Part shown: piece after piece, positions 45,499 to 55,449 of the stretch
Position numbering within the stretch: the first letter of the stretch is position 1
Layout of the letters: each line of letters begins with the position of its first letter
Assembly (NCBI RefSeq): GCF_037023755.1
Contig: NZ_CP146100.1
Coordinates: 3,044,001 to 3,108,000 of the forward strand
From: Saccharopolyspora sp. SCSIO 74807
GTDB taxonomy: Bacteria; Actinomycetota; Actinomycetes; Mycobacteriales; Pseudonocardiaceae
Length of the DNA stretch: 64,000 bases
Direction of reading: 5' to 3'
Notes under the pieces: generated by a model
What the model saw: the letters and a program-made list of their open reading frames with translations, nothing else
Told to the model about the DNA's origin: nothing
Databases searched by the model: none
Position numbers and translations under genes: made by a program

Positions 45499-46959
45499 CT
45501 AGTGCGATTCCAGGAACGCGTACACGTCGGCTTCGTCCACGCCGGGGAAGGTGTCCGACGGCAGCGCGGAGAGCACGTGCGAGTGCGCCCGCGCGGACGG
45601 CCACACCATGCCCTGCCACCGGTTGGCGAGTTCGGTCGGTGGCCGCTGGCAGCATTCGCCGTTCGGGCAGCCGGACTTCGAGTGGTTCGTCGTCTCCCGC
45701 CCCCGGAACCAGCGCGACTCGGTGTACGGCACGCCCAGCGTGATCGCGAAATCCCGCCCGCGGTTCGGGTCGACGTGCGCGACGCACCAGTGCGTGGCAC
45801 CTGGTTTGTCCGTGTACTGGTAGTAGGTCGAATAGCGGTCCGGCGAGGCGAACACCATCCGGCCCGCCCAGTGCCGGCACATCCGCTGCCCTTCGATGGC
45901 GCCCGCCGGGTCGGTGGGGAAGACCAGCCCGTCGTTCTCGTACGCCTTGTAGATGATGCCCGTCTCGTCGTTGCGCACGAAGTGGCACACCAGGTCCAGG
46001 TACTGCGTGGCAAGGTTGGTGAACCGGTGCGCGGCCATCTCGTAGGACACCGAGAACACGTCCCGCAGGTCCTCCACCGCCAGGTCGCGGTCCGCCTTGG
46101 CCTGCTGGAGGAAGCTGACCGCGGCCCGTTCCGGCACCAGCACCGCGGCCGCGAAGTAGTTCGCTTCCACCCGCTGGCGCAGGAAGTCGGCGAAGTCCCG
46201 CGGCTGCTCGTGCCCGAGGGTGAGGTGGCCGAGCGTCTGCAGCAGGATCGTGCGCGGACTGTGCATCCCCAGTGATTCCCGCCGCAGGAAGATCCGGTTG
46301 TGCCGCAGGTCCGTGATGGAGCGGACCGAGCGCGGCAGGTCGGCGACGAACCGCAGGCCATAGCCCATGTGCGTGGCGATGGACTGGATGACCCCTTCGG
46401 ACAGCGCGCCGCCGTGGTAGCCGACCCGGTCCAGGACTCCGGACGCGGCCTTCTCGATCTCCGGGAAGTAGTTGCCGTGCTCGCGCATCATCTGCCGCAG
46501 CGAGGCGTTCGCCTTGCGGGCCTCCTCGGGAGTGGCGACCTGCTTGGTCTCCCGCCGCTTCAGCTCGTCGTAGAGCGCCAGCACGTGTTCGAGGGCCTCG
46601 GTGGGCACCCGCTTGCCCACCTTCAGCGGCGGCACGTCCAGCCGCTGGTAGGTCGGGTCGAGCTGCGCCTGCTCGACGGCGATCTCCAGCTCCGCCCGCC
46701 GGTTCGGCGCTTTTTTCGACAGCAGCTCGTCCACCGAGCTGCCCAGCGCGTCGGCCAGCGAGCGCAGCAGCGACAGCTTCGGCTCGCGGTGTCCGTTCTC
46801 CAGCAGGGAGAGCTGCGAGGGCGCGCGCCCCACGCGTTCGCCCAGCTCAACGAGGGTGAGACCGGCAGCGCGGCGCAGGTGCCGCAGCCGCTGACCGAAG
46901 ACCAGGAGGTCTTGGTCGGTAGAAAAATTACGGTCTTCTTCGGCGGCGAAGTCGGGCAT
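45499..46959 (-). CDS. ramB: RamB-type regulator of acetate metabolism (XRE HTH, ImmA/IrrE-like, DUF2083)
   Basis: 486-residue regulator. The HTH is at about 22-80 (GERVGRAPSQLSLLENGHREP), the ImmA/IrrE-like domain around 190-320 and DUF2083 with Cys-rich GCPNGECC near 435. At 241-251 I see QTLGHLTLGHE rather than HExxH, so peptidase activity is doubtful. RamB proteins in Corynebacterium and Mycobacterium repress or activate isocitrate lyase, and here the gene is divergent from aceA with a 118-bp gap. No clear SD precedes ATG 46959. Control of aceA is inferred from the family and position. Confidence 0.88.
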   Translation of the reverse strand: MPDFAAEEDRNFSTDQDLLVFGQRLRHLRRAAGLTLVELGERVGRAPSQLSLLENGHREPKLSLLRSLADALGSSVDELLSKKAPNRRAELEIAVEQAQLDPTYQRLDVPPLKVGKRVPTEALEHVLALYDELKRRETKQVATPEEARKANASLRQMMREHGNYFPEIEKAASGVLDRVGYHGGALSEGVIQSIATHMGYGLRFVADLPRSVRSITDLRHNRIFLRRESLGMHSPRTILLQTLGHLTLGHEQPRDFADFLRQRVEANYFAAAVLVPERAAVSFLQQAKADRDLAVEDLRDVFSVSYEMAAHRFTNLATQYLDLVCHFVRNDETGIIYKAYENDGLVFPTDPAGAIEGQRMCRHWAGRMVFASPDRYSTYYQYTDKPGATHWCVAHVDPNRGRDFAITLGVPYTESRWFRGRETTNHSKSGCPNGECCQRPPTELANRWQGMVWPSARAHSHVLSALPSDTFPGVDEADVYAFLESH

Positions 46960-46973
46960 GGCTTGATGCTAGC

Positions 46974-47003
46974 AGAAAAACAGCCGAAATTTCTACGATT
47001 TTC
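46974..47003. promoter_or_regulatory. A/T-rich palindromic candidate operator between ramB and aceA
   Basis: GAAATTTC (46986-46993) is a perfect palindrome in a locally A/T-rich patch running from AGAAAAA (46974-46980) to GATTTTC (46997-47003), unusual in this GC-rich DNA. It lies 27 bp from the ramB start and 85 bp from aceA. A RamB site or a shared promoter is likely, but the mycobacterial RamB consensus cannot be confirmed by eye. Confidence 0.45.
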
Positions 47004-47077
47004 TTCTCGATCGGACCGGGGTCGTCGGCCAACACTAGGGGCAGCAACGGCACGAACCGTCCCGGAAGGGGAAGACC

Positions 47078-48400
<1,323 letters not shown>

Positions 48401-48431
48401 TCGAAAGCTCGCCCGGTGTCGGACCCGGGTG

Positions 48432-48470
48432 GCCGGGCCGAGGCGTCTGATCCGGACTCCTCGGCCCGGC
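48432..48470 (+). terminator. 12-bp hairpin after aceA
   Basis: GCCGGGCCGAGG (48432-48443) pairs perfectly with CCTCGGCCCGGC (48459-48470) around a 15-nt loop, 32 nt after the aceA stop. Confidence 0.65.
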
Positions 48471-48556
48471 ACCAGAGTTGAGCGCTCGTCGCGGGAGCGC
48501 TCATCCGGAACGCACCAGAGGCCCTGTGGCGGGGTGTGCGAGATCGCAATGGTGCG

Positions 48557-48594
48557 AGTGGGCGGGGACCCTCCGGGGTTCCCGCCCACTTTTT
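48557..48594 (+). terminator. rho-independent terminator upstream of Uma2 copy 2
   Basis: AGTGGGCGGGGACC (48557-48570) and GGTTCCCGCCCACT (48577-48590) form 14 pairs with one wobble, followed by TTTT. It lies 157 nt past aceA. The 86 bp between it and the first hairpin hold no gene I can see. Confidence 0.85.
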
Positions 48595-48695
48595 CATGCT
48601 CACACGTTCCGGTGACGGCTGTATCAGATCGAACGCTTCGCGCCTCTTCATCGCAGAACCATCTTTGCGGCACCGAGAGCGAAGGGAATTCGACG

Positions 48696-49259
48696 ATGCG
48701 GATCGAGGCAGGAGTGGGGCGTCCGTTCAGCGTGCACGACCTGGAGGGACTGCCCGAGGACGGCAGGCGCTACGAGCTGATCGACGGTGAGCTGCTGGCG
48801 AGCGCGGTGCCGGGATGGCCGCACCAGGGCGCGGTGGTCGAACTGGCCTCGCAGCTGCACATCGCGTGCACGTCGCCGTACCGGGTGCTCGCCGCGCCGT
48901 TCGCGGTGCGACCGGACCCGTTCACCGAGCTGCGACCGGACATCCTGGTGGCGCGGCACGACGACCTGACGTTGCGGAACCTGCCGTCCGCGCCGGTGGT
49001 CGCGGTGGAGGTGGTGTCGCCGAGCAGCCGGATCAAGGACGAGAGCTTGAAGAAGGCCGTCTACGCGCGGCTGGGCACGCGGTTCTTCTGGCTCGTCGAC
49101 CCCGATCTGGAGCAGCCGACGATCACCGCGTGGGAGTTGGTGGGTGGTTCGCGGTATCAGCGGATCGCGCGGGTTCGTGACGACGAGGTCTTCGAGAGCA
49201 CCGAGCCGTTCGCGGTCAAGCTCGCCCCGGCGGATCTCGTGGCGGGACTGCGCCCGTGA
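48696..49259 (+). CDS. Uma2 family (DUF820) nuclease-fold protein, copy 2
   Basis: 187-residue paralogue of the 44663 gene. DGRRYELIDGELLASA, ELRPDILVARHDD, VVAVEVVSPSSRIKDES and FFWLVDPDLEQP align with copy 1 over the whole length. AAGGGA lies 8 nt before ATG 48696. It forms a single-gene unit after a strong terminator. Function is unknown; the nuclease-like core residues are retained. The two copies flank ramB-aceA in the same orientation. Confidence 0.88.
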   Translation: MRIEAGVGRPFSVHDLEGLPEDGRRYELIDGELLASAVPGWPHQGAVVELASQLHIACTSPYRVLAAPFAVRPDPFTELRPDILVARHDDLTLRNLPSAPVVAVEVVSPSSRIKDESLKKAVYARLGTRFFWLVDPDLEQPTITAWELVGGSRYQRIARVRDDEVFESTEPFAVKLAPADLVAGLRP

Positions 49260-49415
49260 CCGGCTTGGTGTGTCCGTTGTGGACTGAACAGGTGGTTTCG
49301 GCAGGGGAGGTCGCTTGCCGGAACGTGGGGCGGAAATCTCGTAGCGGAACTTCCGCCCCACGCGGCCTCATCCAGGGGCGGCCGCCGGCATGGCGACGGC
49401 CGCCGGGGGAGTCGG

Positions 49416-49634
49416 TCAGGCCGCCAGGCCGAGGGCGTCCAGTGCGCCGCCGACCGACGAGAGCGTGTCGGCGACGGTCGCGTCCAGCGCCTCCGCGATC
49501 GGCGTCAGTTCCGCGGCGTTGGCCGGTAGCGCCAGACCGATCATCAGCGCGGGCACCGCCGTTGCGGCGAACGCGATGCGCTTGACCCGCGACCCGGCTT
49601 CGGCCTCGGTGGTCTGCTTGGCGGTTGTACTCAT
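49416..49634 (-). CDS. small secreted peptide, unknown function
   Basis: 72 residues. A charged N-terminus (MSTTAKQTTEAEAGSRVKR) leads into a hydrophobic stretch (IAFAATAVPALMIGLALPA) and an ANA|AE signal-peptidase site. The mature part is only about 32 residues, acidic and Ala/Leu-rich, ending GGALDALGLAA. GGGAG lies about 7 nt before ATG 49634. I do not recognise the family; it resembles small exported actinobacterial peptides, without chaplin-like cysteines. Confidence 0.65.
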   Translation of the reverse strand: MSTTAKQTTEAEAGSRVKRIAFAATAVPALMIGLALPANAAELTPIAEALDATVADTLSSVGGALDALGLAA

Positions 49635-50008
49635 CGGTTTCTCCCGTTCTCGCGTGGTTTGCGGTGCCAAGAGATTCGTGGAGCGAGGTATTCGGAACAA
49701 GGCGATTAACAATTCGTTTTCCAGCTCGGTACACCCGCGCACCAGAGGTGGCGCGGCGCACAGACGAAGGGAGGTGGGGCCATCGGCCCAGGAGCTGGTT
49801 GGCCATCGGCTCAACGGGTTTCGGATGATCGGCTGCGGGGTGTGCCGGAGCGGATCACCGGCTTCCAGTGGGAGCGCCTCGCGGACGGAGCTGAAGCCGT
49901 TTGCCGCCGACGTCCGAGAAAGCATTGTCGCGCAAGCGTTTTCGGCGTCGAACCGGTGTGGTGCTCGCGATGTCGCGGGCAGGCGGCGCGACAACTAATG
50001 TGCCGGGC
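49635..50008. other. intergenic region between small secreted peptide and nitronate monooxygenase
   Basis: These 374 bp contain no gene I can support. The most notable part is an A/T-rich patch around 49690-49720 (GATTAACAATTCGTTTTCC), which could hold the minus-strand promoter of the small peptide. A frame open from 49901 runs into the next gene but has no family resemblance before ATG 50009. Confidence 0.4.
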
Positions 50009-51061
50009 ATGATCGAGCAGCGGACGGTGCCGGTGATCGCGGCGCCGATGGCGGGCGGGATCAGCACCCCGGAGCTGGCCGCGACGGTCAGCGGCATGGG
50101 CGGGTTCGGCTTCCTGGCCGCGGGCTACCTCACCGAAGAGGCGCTGAACGGGCAGATCGCCAGAGCGCGCGAGCTGACCGCGGAACCGTTCGGGGTGAAC
50201 CTGTTCGTTCCCGGCCATCGGCGCAACATCGAGCTGGCGGCCTACCGCAGCCGCGTCCAAGCCCAGGCGCAGCACTACGGCGTCGAACCGGGGACAGCGC
50301 ACTGGGACGACGACCTGTACCAGGCCAAGGTGGAACTGGTGATCGCCCAGCGGATGCCGGTGGTGTCGTTCACCTTCGGCTGCCCGGAATCGTCCACTGT
50401 GGAGCGGTTGCACTCGGTGGGGGCGGAAGTGGTCGCCACCGTGACCACGCCCTCGGAAGCGCGGCAGGCTGCGGAATCCGGGGTCGACCTGCTCTGCGTG
50501 CAAGGTTCCGAAGCCGGCGGTCACCGGGCGGTCTTCGACGACGATGAGGCGACGCGGGCCGGTGGTGAGTTGATCGGCCTGCTGGGCGCGCTGCGGTTGA
50601 TCTCGGCAGAGGTCGAGCTGCCGCTGATCGCCGCGGGCGGGATCGTCACCGGTGCCGACGTGGCCGCGGTGCTCGCGTCCGGTGCGGTCGCGGCGCAGCT
50701 GGGCACGGCCTTCATGATCACGGATGAGGCGGGTACCGCGGCGGCCCAGCGTGCGGAGATCGCCGAGGGAACCCGGGCCACGGAGTTCACCAGAGCGTTC
50801 AGCGGACGTCCCGCGCGCGGGCTGGTGAACCGCTTCATGCGGGAGAACGGCCCGCACGCGCCCGCCGCCTACCCGCAACTGCACCACCTCACCAAGCCGG
50901 TGCGGGCAGCGGCCGGGAAAGCCGGAGACCCGGAAGCCATGTCGCTGTGGGCGGGGCAGACCTACTCGCAGGCCGCTGCTCGGCCCGCCGCGGAACTGGT
51001 CCAGGATCTCGTGGACGGTGCGCGGCGAGCGTTCGACTCCGGACGCGGCAAGCTGCCCTGA
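50009..51061 (+). CDS. nitronate monooxygenase-like FMN protein
   Basis: 350-residue TIM-barrel flavoprotein of the 2-nitropropane dioxygenase/NPD family. VIAAPMAGGISTPELAA is the N-terminal signature, CVQGSEAGGHRA carries the conserved His loop, and AAGGIVTGADVAAVLASGA binds FMN phosphate. Members oxidise alkyl nitronates (class I/II); others are enoyl-ACP reductases of the FabK type, which cannot be fully excluded. No SD is obvious before ATG 50009; upstream in-frame sequence lacks conservation. It stands alone before the MOSC gene. Confidence 0.88.
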   Translation: MIEQRTVPVIAAPMAGGISTPELAATVSGMGGFGFLAAGYLTEEALNGQIARARELTAEPFGVNLFVPGHRRNIELAAYRSRVQAQAQHYGVEPGTAHWDDDLYQAKVELVIAQRMPVVSFTFGCPESSTVERLHSVGAEVVATVTTPSEARQAAESGVDLLCVQGSEAGGHRAVFDDDEATRAGGELIGLLGALRLISAEVELPLIAAGGIVTGADVAAVLASGAVAAQLGTAFMITDEAGTAAAQRAEIAEGTRATEFTRAFSGRPARGLVNRFMRENGPHAPAAYPQLHHLTKPVRAAAGKAGDPEAMSLWAGQTYSQAAARPAAELVQDLVDGARRAFDSGRGKLP

Positions 51062-51173
51062 ACCGCCGGTATTCGCGGAACACCGCGCCGTGGACGGTCT
51101 TCGTGCTCGCTGACCGTTGAAGGACCGCGAAAACACCTGGATGCGCGGGCGGAGCAGCGCATAGGTTGGCGCG

Positions 51174-51824
51174 GTGGGTTATGTGCGGTCGGTGAACGTG
51201 GCGGTGCTGCGTACCGGTGAGTGGACCGGGCGGATGGGGCGAACAGGGATCGACAAGCGTCCGGTGGACGATCCGGTCGAGTTCACCCCGAGCGGAGTGC
51301 GCGGTGATCAGGTGATCGACACCAAGCACCACGGAGCCTGGTACCAGGCGGCCTATGCCTTCGACACCGAGGATCTGGGGTTCTGGTCCGCGGAGCTGGG
51401 CCGGGAGCTGGTGCCGGGCAACGCGGGGGAGAACCTGAGCCTTCTCGGCTGCGAGAGCAGTTTCGCGGTGATCGGCGAGCGCTGGCGCATCGGCGCCGCC
51501 GTGCTGCGGGTGACCGGACCGCGCAACCCGTGCCGGGTCTTCGCCGGCTTCTGGCAGCACAAGGGCCTGGTGAAGCGGTTCGCCGAAATCGGCAGGCCGG
51601 GGGCTTACCTCGCGGTGGAGGAATCCGGCGACATCCGCGCCGGGGACGAGGTCCGGATGCTGAGCAAGCCCGGCCACGCGGTCACGGTGGCGGACGTTTT
51701 CGCGCTCGCCATGGGGGACCGGGATCGCCGCGAGCAGGTGGCGCCCGCGGCGCAGGACCTGCCGCCGAAGTGGCGTCGTCAGCTGCGGCTAGAAGAGCTC
51801 ACCGGTCGGGCAGACATTCGATGA
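51174..51824 (+). CDS. MOSC-domain protein (YiiM-like)
   Basis: 216-residue protein with a MOSC domain from about 30 to 165. GVRGDQVIDTKHHGAWYQAAYAFD and GNAGENLSLLG are typical of YiiM-type members, and the conserved cysteine is in RNPCRVFAGF. These proteins bind the molybdenum cofactor and in E. coli YiiM reduces N-hydroxylated compounds. The C-terminus has the 3-alpha tail. A GTG start is used. The 3' end overlaps the convergent methyltransferase by 26 bp. Confidence 0.88.
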   Translation: MGYVRSVNVAVLRTGEWTGRMGRTGIDKRPVDDPVEFTPSGVRGDQVIDTKHHGAWYQAAYAFDTEDLGFWSAELGRELVPGNAGENLSLLGCESSFAVIGERWRIGAAVLRVTGPRNPCRVFAGFWQHKGLVKRFAEIGRPGAYLAVEESGDIRAGDEVRMLSKPGHAVTVADVFALAMGDRDRREQVAPAAQDLPPKWRRQLRLEELTGRADIR

Positions 51825-52809
51825 TGCCGTAACCCCCCGACACGCGGGTGACCGCCGCGACGAACAGCCCGGCGGCCGAGGCGATCCGGTCGGTCCGGTC
51901 CAGATCCCGCATCCGGCCGCCCACGTAGATCATCATCCGCAGGTCCATCTCGGTGAACGCTTCCGGGGCGCCGGGCAGCAGCTCGATGATCAGCACGCTG
52001 CCGTCCGCGCCCGCGGCCTCCGCGCAGCGGGCGAGTATGCGGATCGCGTCCTCGTCGTCCCAGTCGCCGAGGACGTCGCTCAGCACGTAGGCGTCCGCCG
52101 AGTCCGGCAGCGGGTCGAAGAAGCTCCCGGTGACCACTTCGACGCGGTCCCGCAGACCGCGCGAACGCAGGTACTCGTCGGCGTTGAGGGCCGGTCCGGC
52201 CAGGTCGACGACCATGCCGCGAACGTCCGGGTACCGCTGCAGGATCGCGTCGATCAGCACGCCCTTGCCGCCGCCGATGTCGGCGACCCGGCCGAACCGG
52301 TCCCAGTCCAGTTCGTCGGCCACCACCGGAGCGAGGGTGCTCGACTTCGTCTCCATCAGGTCGTCGAAGGAGTCCGACAGTTGCGCGCTGTGCGCGAGGT
52401 CTTCCCAGAACGAGCGGCCGAACGCAGCCCGGTACGCCGGGTGGTGCCCGCGCACCTGCTCGATCAGCTCCACGAAGGCCAGATCCGCGCGTCCGACCGC
52501 GCCGTCCAGATCGAGCCACTCCCTGGTGCCGCTCGGCGAGTCGCTCTCCAGCTCGCGCGAAGCGGCGTTCGGACCGAACACGTCGGGTTCCGGTTCGGTG
52601 AACATGCCGTGCTGCACCAGGTACCGCAACAGCCTGCCGAGCGGGTCGGCCTGCGCCTCGCTCCTCTTGGCGATCTCCTCCAGCGCGACCGGCCGGTCCC
52701 GGACGATGTCGGCCACGCGCAACGTCGCGACCGTTCGCACGGCGAACGGCTTCACCAGGTCTGCCATTGCCCAGATGTCCACCGGCTCCGGGGCCATGCG
52801 CCGCAGCAT
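51799..52809 (-). CDS. O-methyltransferase (family 2, SAM-dependent)
   Basis: 336-residue class I methyltransferase of the plant/polyketide O-methyltransferase type. It has an N-terminal winged-helix dimerisation domain (about 10-90), the SAM-binding motif VADIGGGKGVLIDAIL, then VVDLAGPAL, and LLPGAPEAFTEMDLRMM near the C-terminus. Relatives methylate hydroxyls on aromatic or polyketide substrates. It is isolated here with no biosynthetic cluster around it, so the substrate is unknown. ATG 52809 was chosen; ATG 52794 is possible. The 3' end overlaps MOSC. Confidence 0.88.
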   Translation of the reverse strand: MLRRMAPEPVDIWAMADLVKPFAVRTVATLRVADIVRDRPVALEEIAKRSEAQADPLGRLLRYLVQHGMFTEPEPDVFGPNAASRELESDSPSGTREWLDLDGAVGRADLAFVELIEQVRGHHPAYRAAFGRSFWEDLAHSAQLSDSFDDLMETKSSTLAPVVADELDWDRFGRVADIGGGKGVLIDAILQRYPDVRGMVVDLAGPALNADEYLRSRGLRDRVEVVTGSFFDPLPDSADAYVLSDVLGDWDDEDAIRILARCAEAAGADGSVLIIELLPGAPEAFTEMDLRMMIYVGGRMRDLDRTDRIASAAGLFVAAVTRVSGGYGIIECLPDR

Positions 52810-52928
52810 AGGCGCCGTAAGTGACCTGGGCAGAGCCGTCGGCGGGGCTGGGGAGTGCGTGAAAGCGGGTCAGTTGGCGGAACCACGGGCGTCTTCTGGC
52901 TGCGGCTGACGCCGCTCGTGCAGCTGCC

Positions 52929-53597
52929 CTAGTCGCCGAGCACGGCGACGATCCGCTCGGTGGTTTCGCTCATGTGCTCGCGCACCACCTCGCGCGCCCG
53001 CGCGGCTTCGCCCGCCTCGATCGCGTCGACGATCGGGGTGTGCCGCTGCCAGGCCATGTTGCGCACCGCCAGCTCCGGGCCGGAACGCACGATGGTCGCG
53101 CGGGTCAGCCCGGAGATGTTCTGCCAGGACTGCACGAGCGCGGCGTTGCCGGTCAGTTCGCACAGCAGCCGGTGGAACGCCAGGTCGTTCTCCACCAGTT
53201 CCGCCATGCCCTGCTGCTCGTCGCGGAGCCGGTCCACGGCCGCGCGCAGCGTGCTGATGATCTCGTCCCGCTCCGGCGCGCCGCATAGCAGCTCCACTGC
53301 GAGGACTTCCAGCGCCGCACGTACCGCGAAGATGTCGCGCACTTCGGCTTTCGTCAGCGCGCGCACCAGCAGCTTGCCGCGTTCGTCGGCGACGACGAGC
53401 CCTTCCTGCACCAGGTGCCGGAGTGCTTCGCGCAAGGTTCCGCGAGAGACCGAGAGCGCTTCGCTGAGCTCGGTCTCGATCAGCCGCCGCCCTGGTTCGA
53501 GCTGCCCGCTGCTGATCGCTTCCCGCAGCTTGTGCAGGGACTGCTCGCGCAACGTCTGCCGGTCGACGCCGCCCAGCGCCGGGACATCCAGGGACAC
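52929..53597 (-). CDS. GntR-family (FCD) transcriptional regulator
   Basis: 222-residue regulator: winged HTH at about 15-80 (LREAISSGQLEPGRRLIETEL, LSVSRGTLREALRHL) and an all-helical FCD ligand domain with the metal-binding D/H residues in VENDLAFHRLL and the final MSETTERIV helix. GTG 53597 gives the family start; AGAGAGG is about 10 nt upstream. It is divergent from the sugar-acid genes, and a perfect inverted repeat lies between. FCD regulators usually sense sugar acids or hydroxy acids and are released by them. Confidence 0.92.
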   Translation of the reverse strand: MSLDVPALGGVDRQTLREQSLHKLREAISSGQLEPGRRLIETELSEALSVSRGTLREALRHLVQEGLVVADERGKLLVRALTKAEVRDIFAVRAALEVLAVELLCGAPERDEIISTLRAAVDRLRDEQQGMAELVENDLAFHRLLCELTGNAALVQSWQNISGLTRATIVRSGPELAVRNMAWQRHTPIVDAIEAGEAARAREVVREHMSETTERIVAVLGD

Positions 53598-53657
53598 GTG
53601 TGGATCGCCTCTCTGCTCGGGTCCGGGCTCATCGTAGTCCAAGACCCGGTCGTCCAG

Positions 53658-53682
53658 TGACAGTCGACTGTTGACAGTCGAC
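53658..53682. promoter_or_regulatory. GntR operator candidate (9-bp perfect inverted repeat)
   Basis: GTCGACTGT (53663-53671), TG spacer, ACAGTCGAC (53674-53682) is a perfect inverted repeat. TGACAGTCGAC is also repeated directly at 53658 and 53672, 14 bp apart, and CAGTCGACTG is itself palindromic. It lies 61 bp from the regulator start and about 50 bp from the isomerase start, ideal for dual control. Confidence 0.75.
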
Positions 53683-53733
53683 GCGAGTTGGACGTTAACT
53701 GTGCGCCACCTAACGCACGAAGGAGTGACGGTC

Positions 53734-54579
53734 ATGGTGCTGCGCGGGGATCCGGAGCCGAGCTGCCTGCCCGAACTGGGCTGCTCGACGATCTCGTTCC
53801 GCCACCGCCGGCTGACCGAGGCGCTGACGACGATCCGCGAGCTCGGTTTCGACGGAATCGACCTCGGTGGACTCCCCGGAGTCTGCGAGCACATCCCGCA
53901 CCCGTTGGGCGAGGACACCGCAGGCATCGTGCGCGCAGTCGAGGAATCGGGCTTGCGCACCTGGGCGATCAACGTCGACCCGGGGCCGCTGAACGATCCC
54001 GCGCTGTCCGAGCACGACCTGCTCGAATCCGGGCGGCGGTTGGTGCGGCTGGCCGCTCGCCTGAACGCCGCCATGATCGTGCCCTGCGGAGCGCAGACCC
54101 GGACGCCGTTCGTGGCCGAAGACGCCGATCTGGACCGGCTCGCGCGCGGCCTGCGCGCACTCGGCGAGCTCGCCGCGAGCAACGGGGTGCGGTTGCTGGT
54201 GGAGGGCCTGCACCACTTCCGGTTCTGCCACACCGCCGAGCGCGCGATCGCGCTGCTGGAGCGGGTTCCTGCCGAAGCGGCCGGGCTCGTTTACGACGTC
54301 AGCCACGTCGTCGCGGGTGGCATCGACGAGGTGGCGCTGGCGCGGGAACTCGCTACCCGCGTCGAGCACGTGCACTACCGGGACGCCGCGCCCGGCGAGA
54401 TCAACCTCAGCATCGGCCGCGGCCGCGCGGACTTCGCCGGAGTGATCGCGGCGCTGGCCGAGAACCCCGGCAACCGCCGCCACGTGCTCGAACTCGAAAC
54501 CCACGACGTGGCCGAAACCGACCGTCCCGCCGCGGCCGCCGCCGCTCGCGACGACGTCCGCGCACTGCTGGCCGGCTGA
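53734..54579 (+). CDS. sugar phosphate isomerase/epimerase-like TIM-barrel protein
   Basis: 281-residue xylose-isomerase-like TIM barrel. LTEALTTIRELGFDGIDLGG, LLVEGLHHFRFCHTAERAI, GLVYDVSHVV and RVEHVHYRDAAPGEIN provide the conserved Glu, Asp and His metal ligands, and a Glu sits in HVLELETHD. It resembles hydroxypyruvate/2-oxo-tetronate isomerases and sugar epimerases. ATG 53734 has AAGGAG 9 nt upstream. It is the first gene of a cluster with an SDR and a GntP permease, probably for an aldonic acid. The exact reaction is unknown. Confidence 0.85.
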   Translation: MVLRGDPEPSCLPELGCSTISFRHRRLTEALTTIRELGFDGIDLGGLPGVCEHIPHPLGEDTAGIVRAVEESGLRTWAINVDPGPLNDPALSEHDLLESGRRLVRLAARLNAAMIVPCGAQTRTPFVAEDADLDRLARGLRALGELAASNGVRLLVEGLHHFRFCHTAERAIALLERVPAEAAGLVYDVSHVVAGGIDEVALARELATRVEHVHYRDAAPGEINLSIGRGRADFAGVIAALAENPGNRRHVLELETHDVAETDRPAAAAAARDDVRALLAG

Positions 54580-54618
54580 CCCGGCCGGTTCCCGACGACC
54601 GAGATCTGGAGGACCCGC

Positions 54619-55383
54619 ATGTCCGAAACCGCACGTACCGCAGTCATCACCGGAGCCGGATCCGAGCGCGGCATCGGGCGGGAGACCGCCCGGCAGCTGG
54701 CCGCGGCCGGTTTCGACATCGCGGTGCTGGACGTCGACGGCGACGCCGCCGAGCGCACCGCGGGTGTCGTCGCCGAGGAGCACGGGGTCCGCGCACTCGG
54801 CGTGCGCGCCGACGTCACCGACGAGTCCTCGGTGGACTCCGCGGTCTCCGCCGTCGAATCCGCCGATCTGCCGCCGATCGCGACGCTGGTCAACAACGCG
54901 GGAATCACCCGCCCGACCCGCTTCCTGGACATCGAGCAGGACGAGTGGGAGCTGGTGTTCCGGGTCAACGTCACCGGGACGTACCTGGTCACGCGGCGGG
55001 TGCTGCCCGGGATGGTCGAGCGCGGCTACGGGCGCATCGTCAACGTCTCCTCGGTCAGCGCGCAACGCGGCGGCGGGGTGTTCGGCGGGTCGCACTACTC
55101 GGCGGCCAAGGCGGCCGTGCTCGGGCTGACCAGGGCGCTGGCGCGGGAGGTCGGACCGAACGGAGTGGTGGTCAACGCGGTCGCCCCGGGCCTGGTGGAC
55201 ACCGACATCACCGGCGGACTGCTCAGCGGTGAACGCAAGGAAGAACTGATCTCCGGAGTCCCGGTGGGGCGCAACGGCCGGACCACCGACGTGGCGAGCA
55301 CGATCACCTTCCTCGCCGGCGAATCCGTCGGCTACATCACCGGCGCCACCTTCGACATCAACGGCGGCTCGCACATCAACTGA
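54619..55383 (+). CDS. short-chain dehydrogenase/reductase
   Basis: 254-residue classical SDR. The cofactor motif TGAGSERGIG is at 11-20, NNAG near 90, the catalytic tyrosine and lysine are Y160 and K164 (HYSAAK), and PGLVDTDITGG follows. It is FabG-like, but in this cluster more likely a sugar-acid dehydrogenase. TGGAGGA precedes the ATG by about 6 nt. It lies 39 bp after the isomerase gene and 66 bp before the permease gene, probably one operon. Confidence 0.92.
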   Translation: MSETARTAVITGAGSERGIGRETARQLAAAGFDIAVLDVDGDAAERTAGVVAEEHGVRALGVRADVTDESSVDSAVSAVESADLPPIATLVNNAGITRPTRFLDIEQDEWELVFRVNVTGTYLVTRRVLPGMVERGYGRIVNVSSVSAQRGGGVFGGSHYSAAKAAVLGLTRALAREVGPNGVVVNAVAPGLVDTDITGGLLSGERKEELISGVPVGRNGRTTDVASTITFLAGESVGYITGATFDINGGSHIN

Positions 55384-55449
55384 CCGCCTGGCCCGCCCGG
55401 CCGCGCCGGGCGCGCCGCAATGGCGAGGACCACGGAAAGAGCGACAAGG

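Noticed and set aside
49635-50008. Open frames in the gap before the nitronate monooxygenase gene
   Set aside because: No SD, no family resemblance and odd composition; better explained as promoter DNA.
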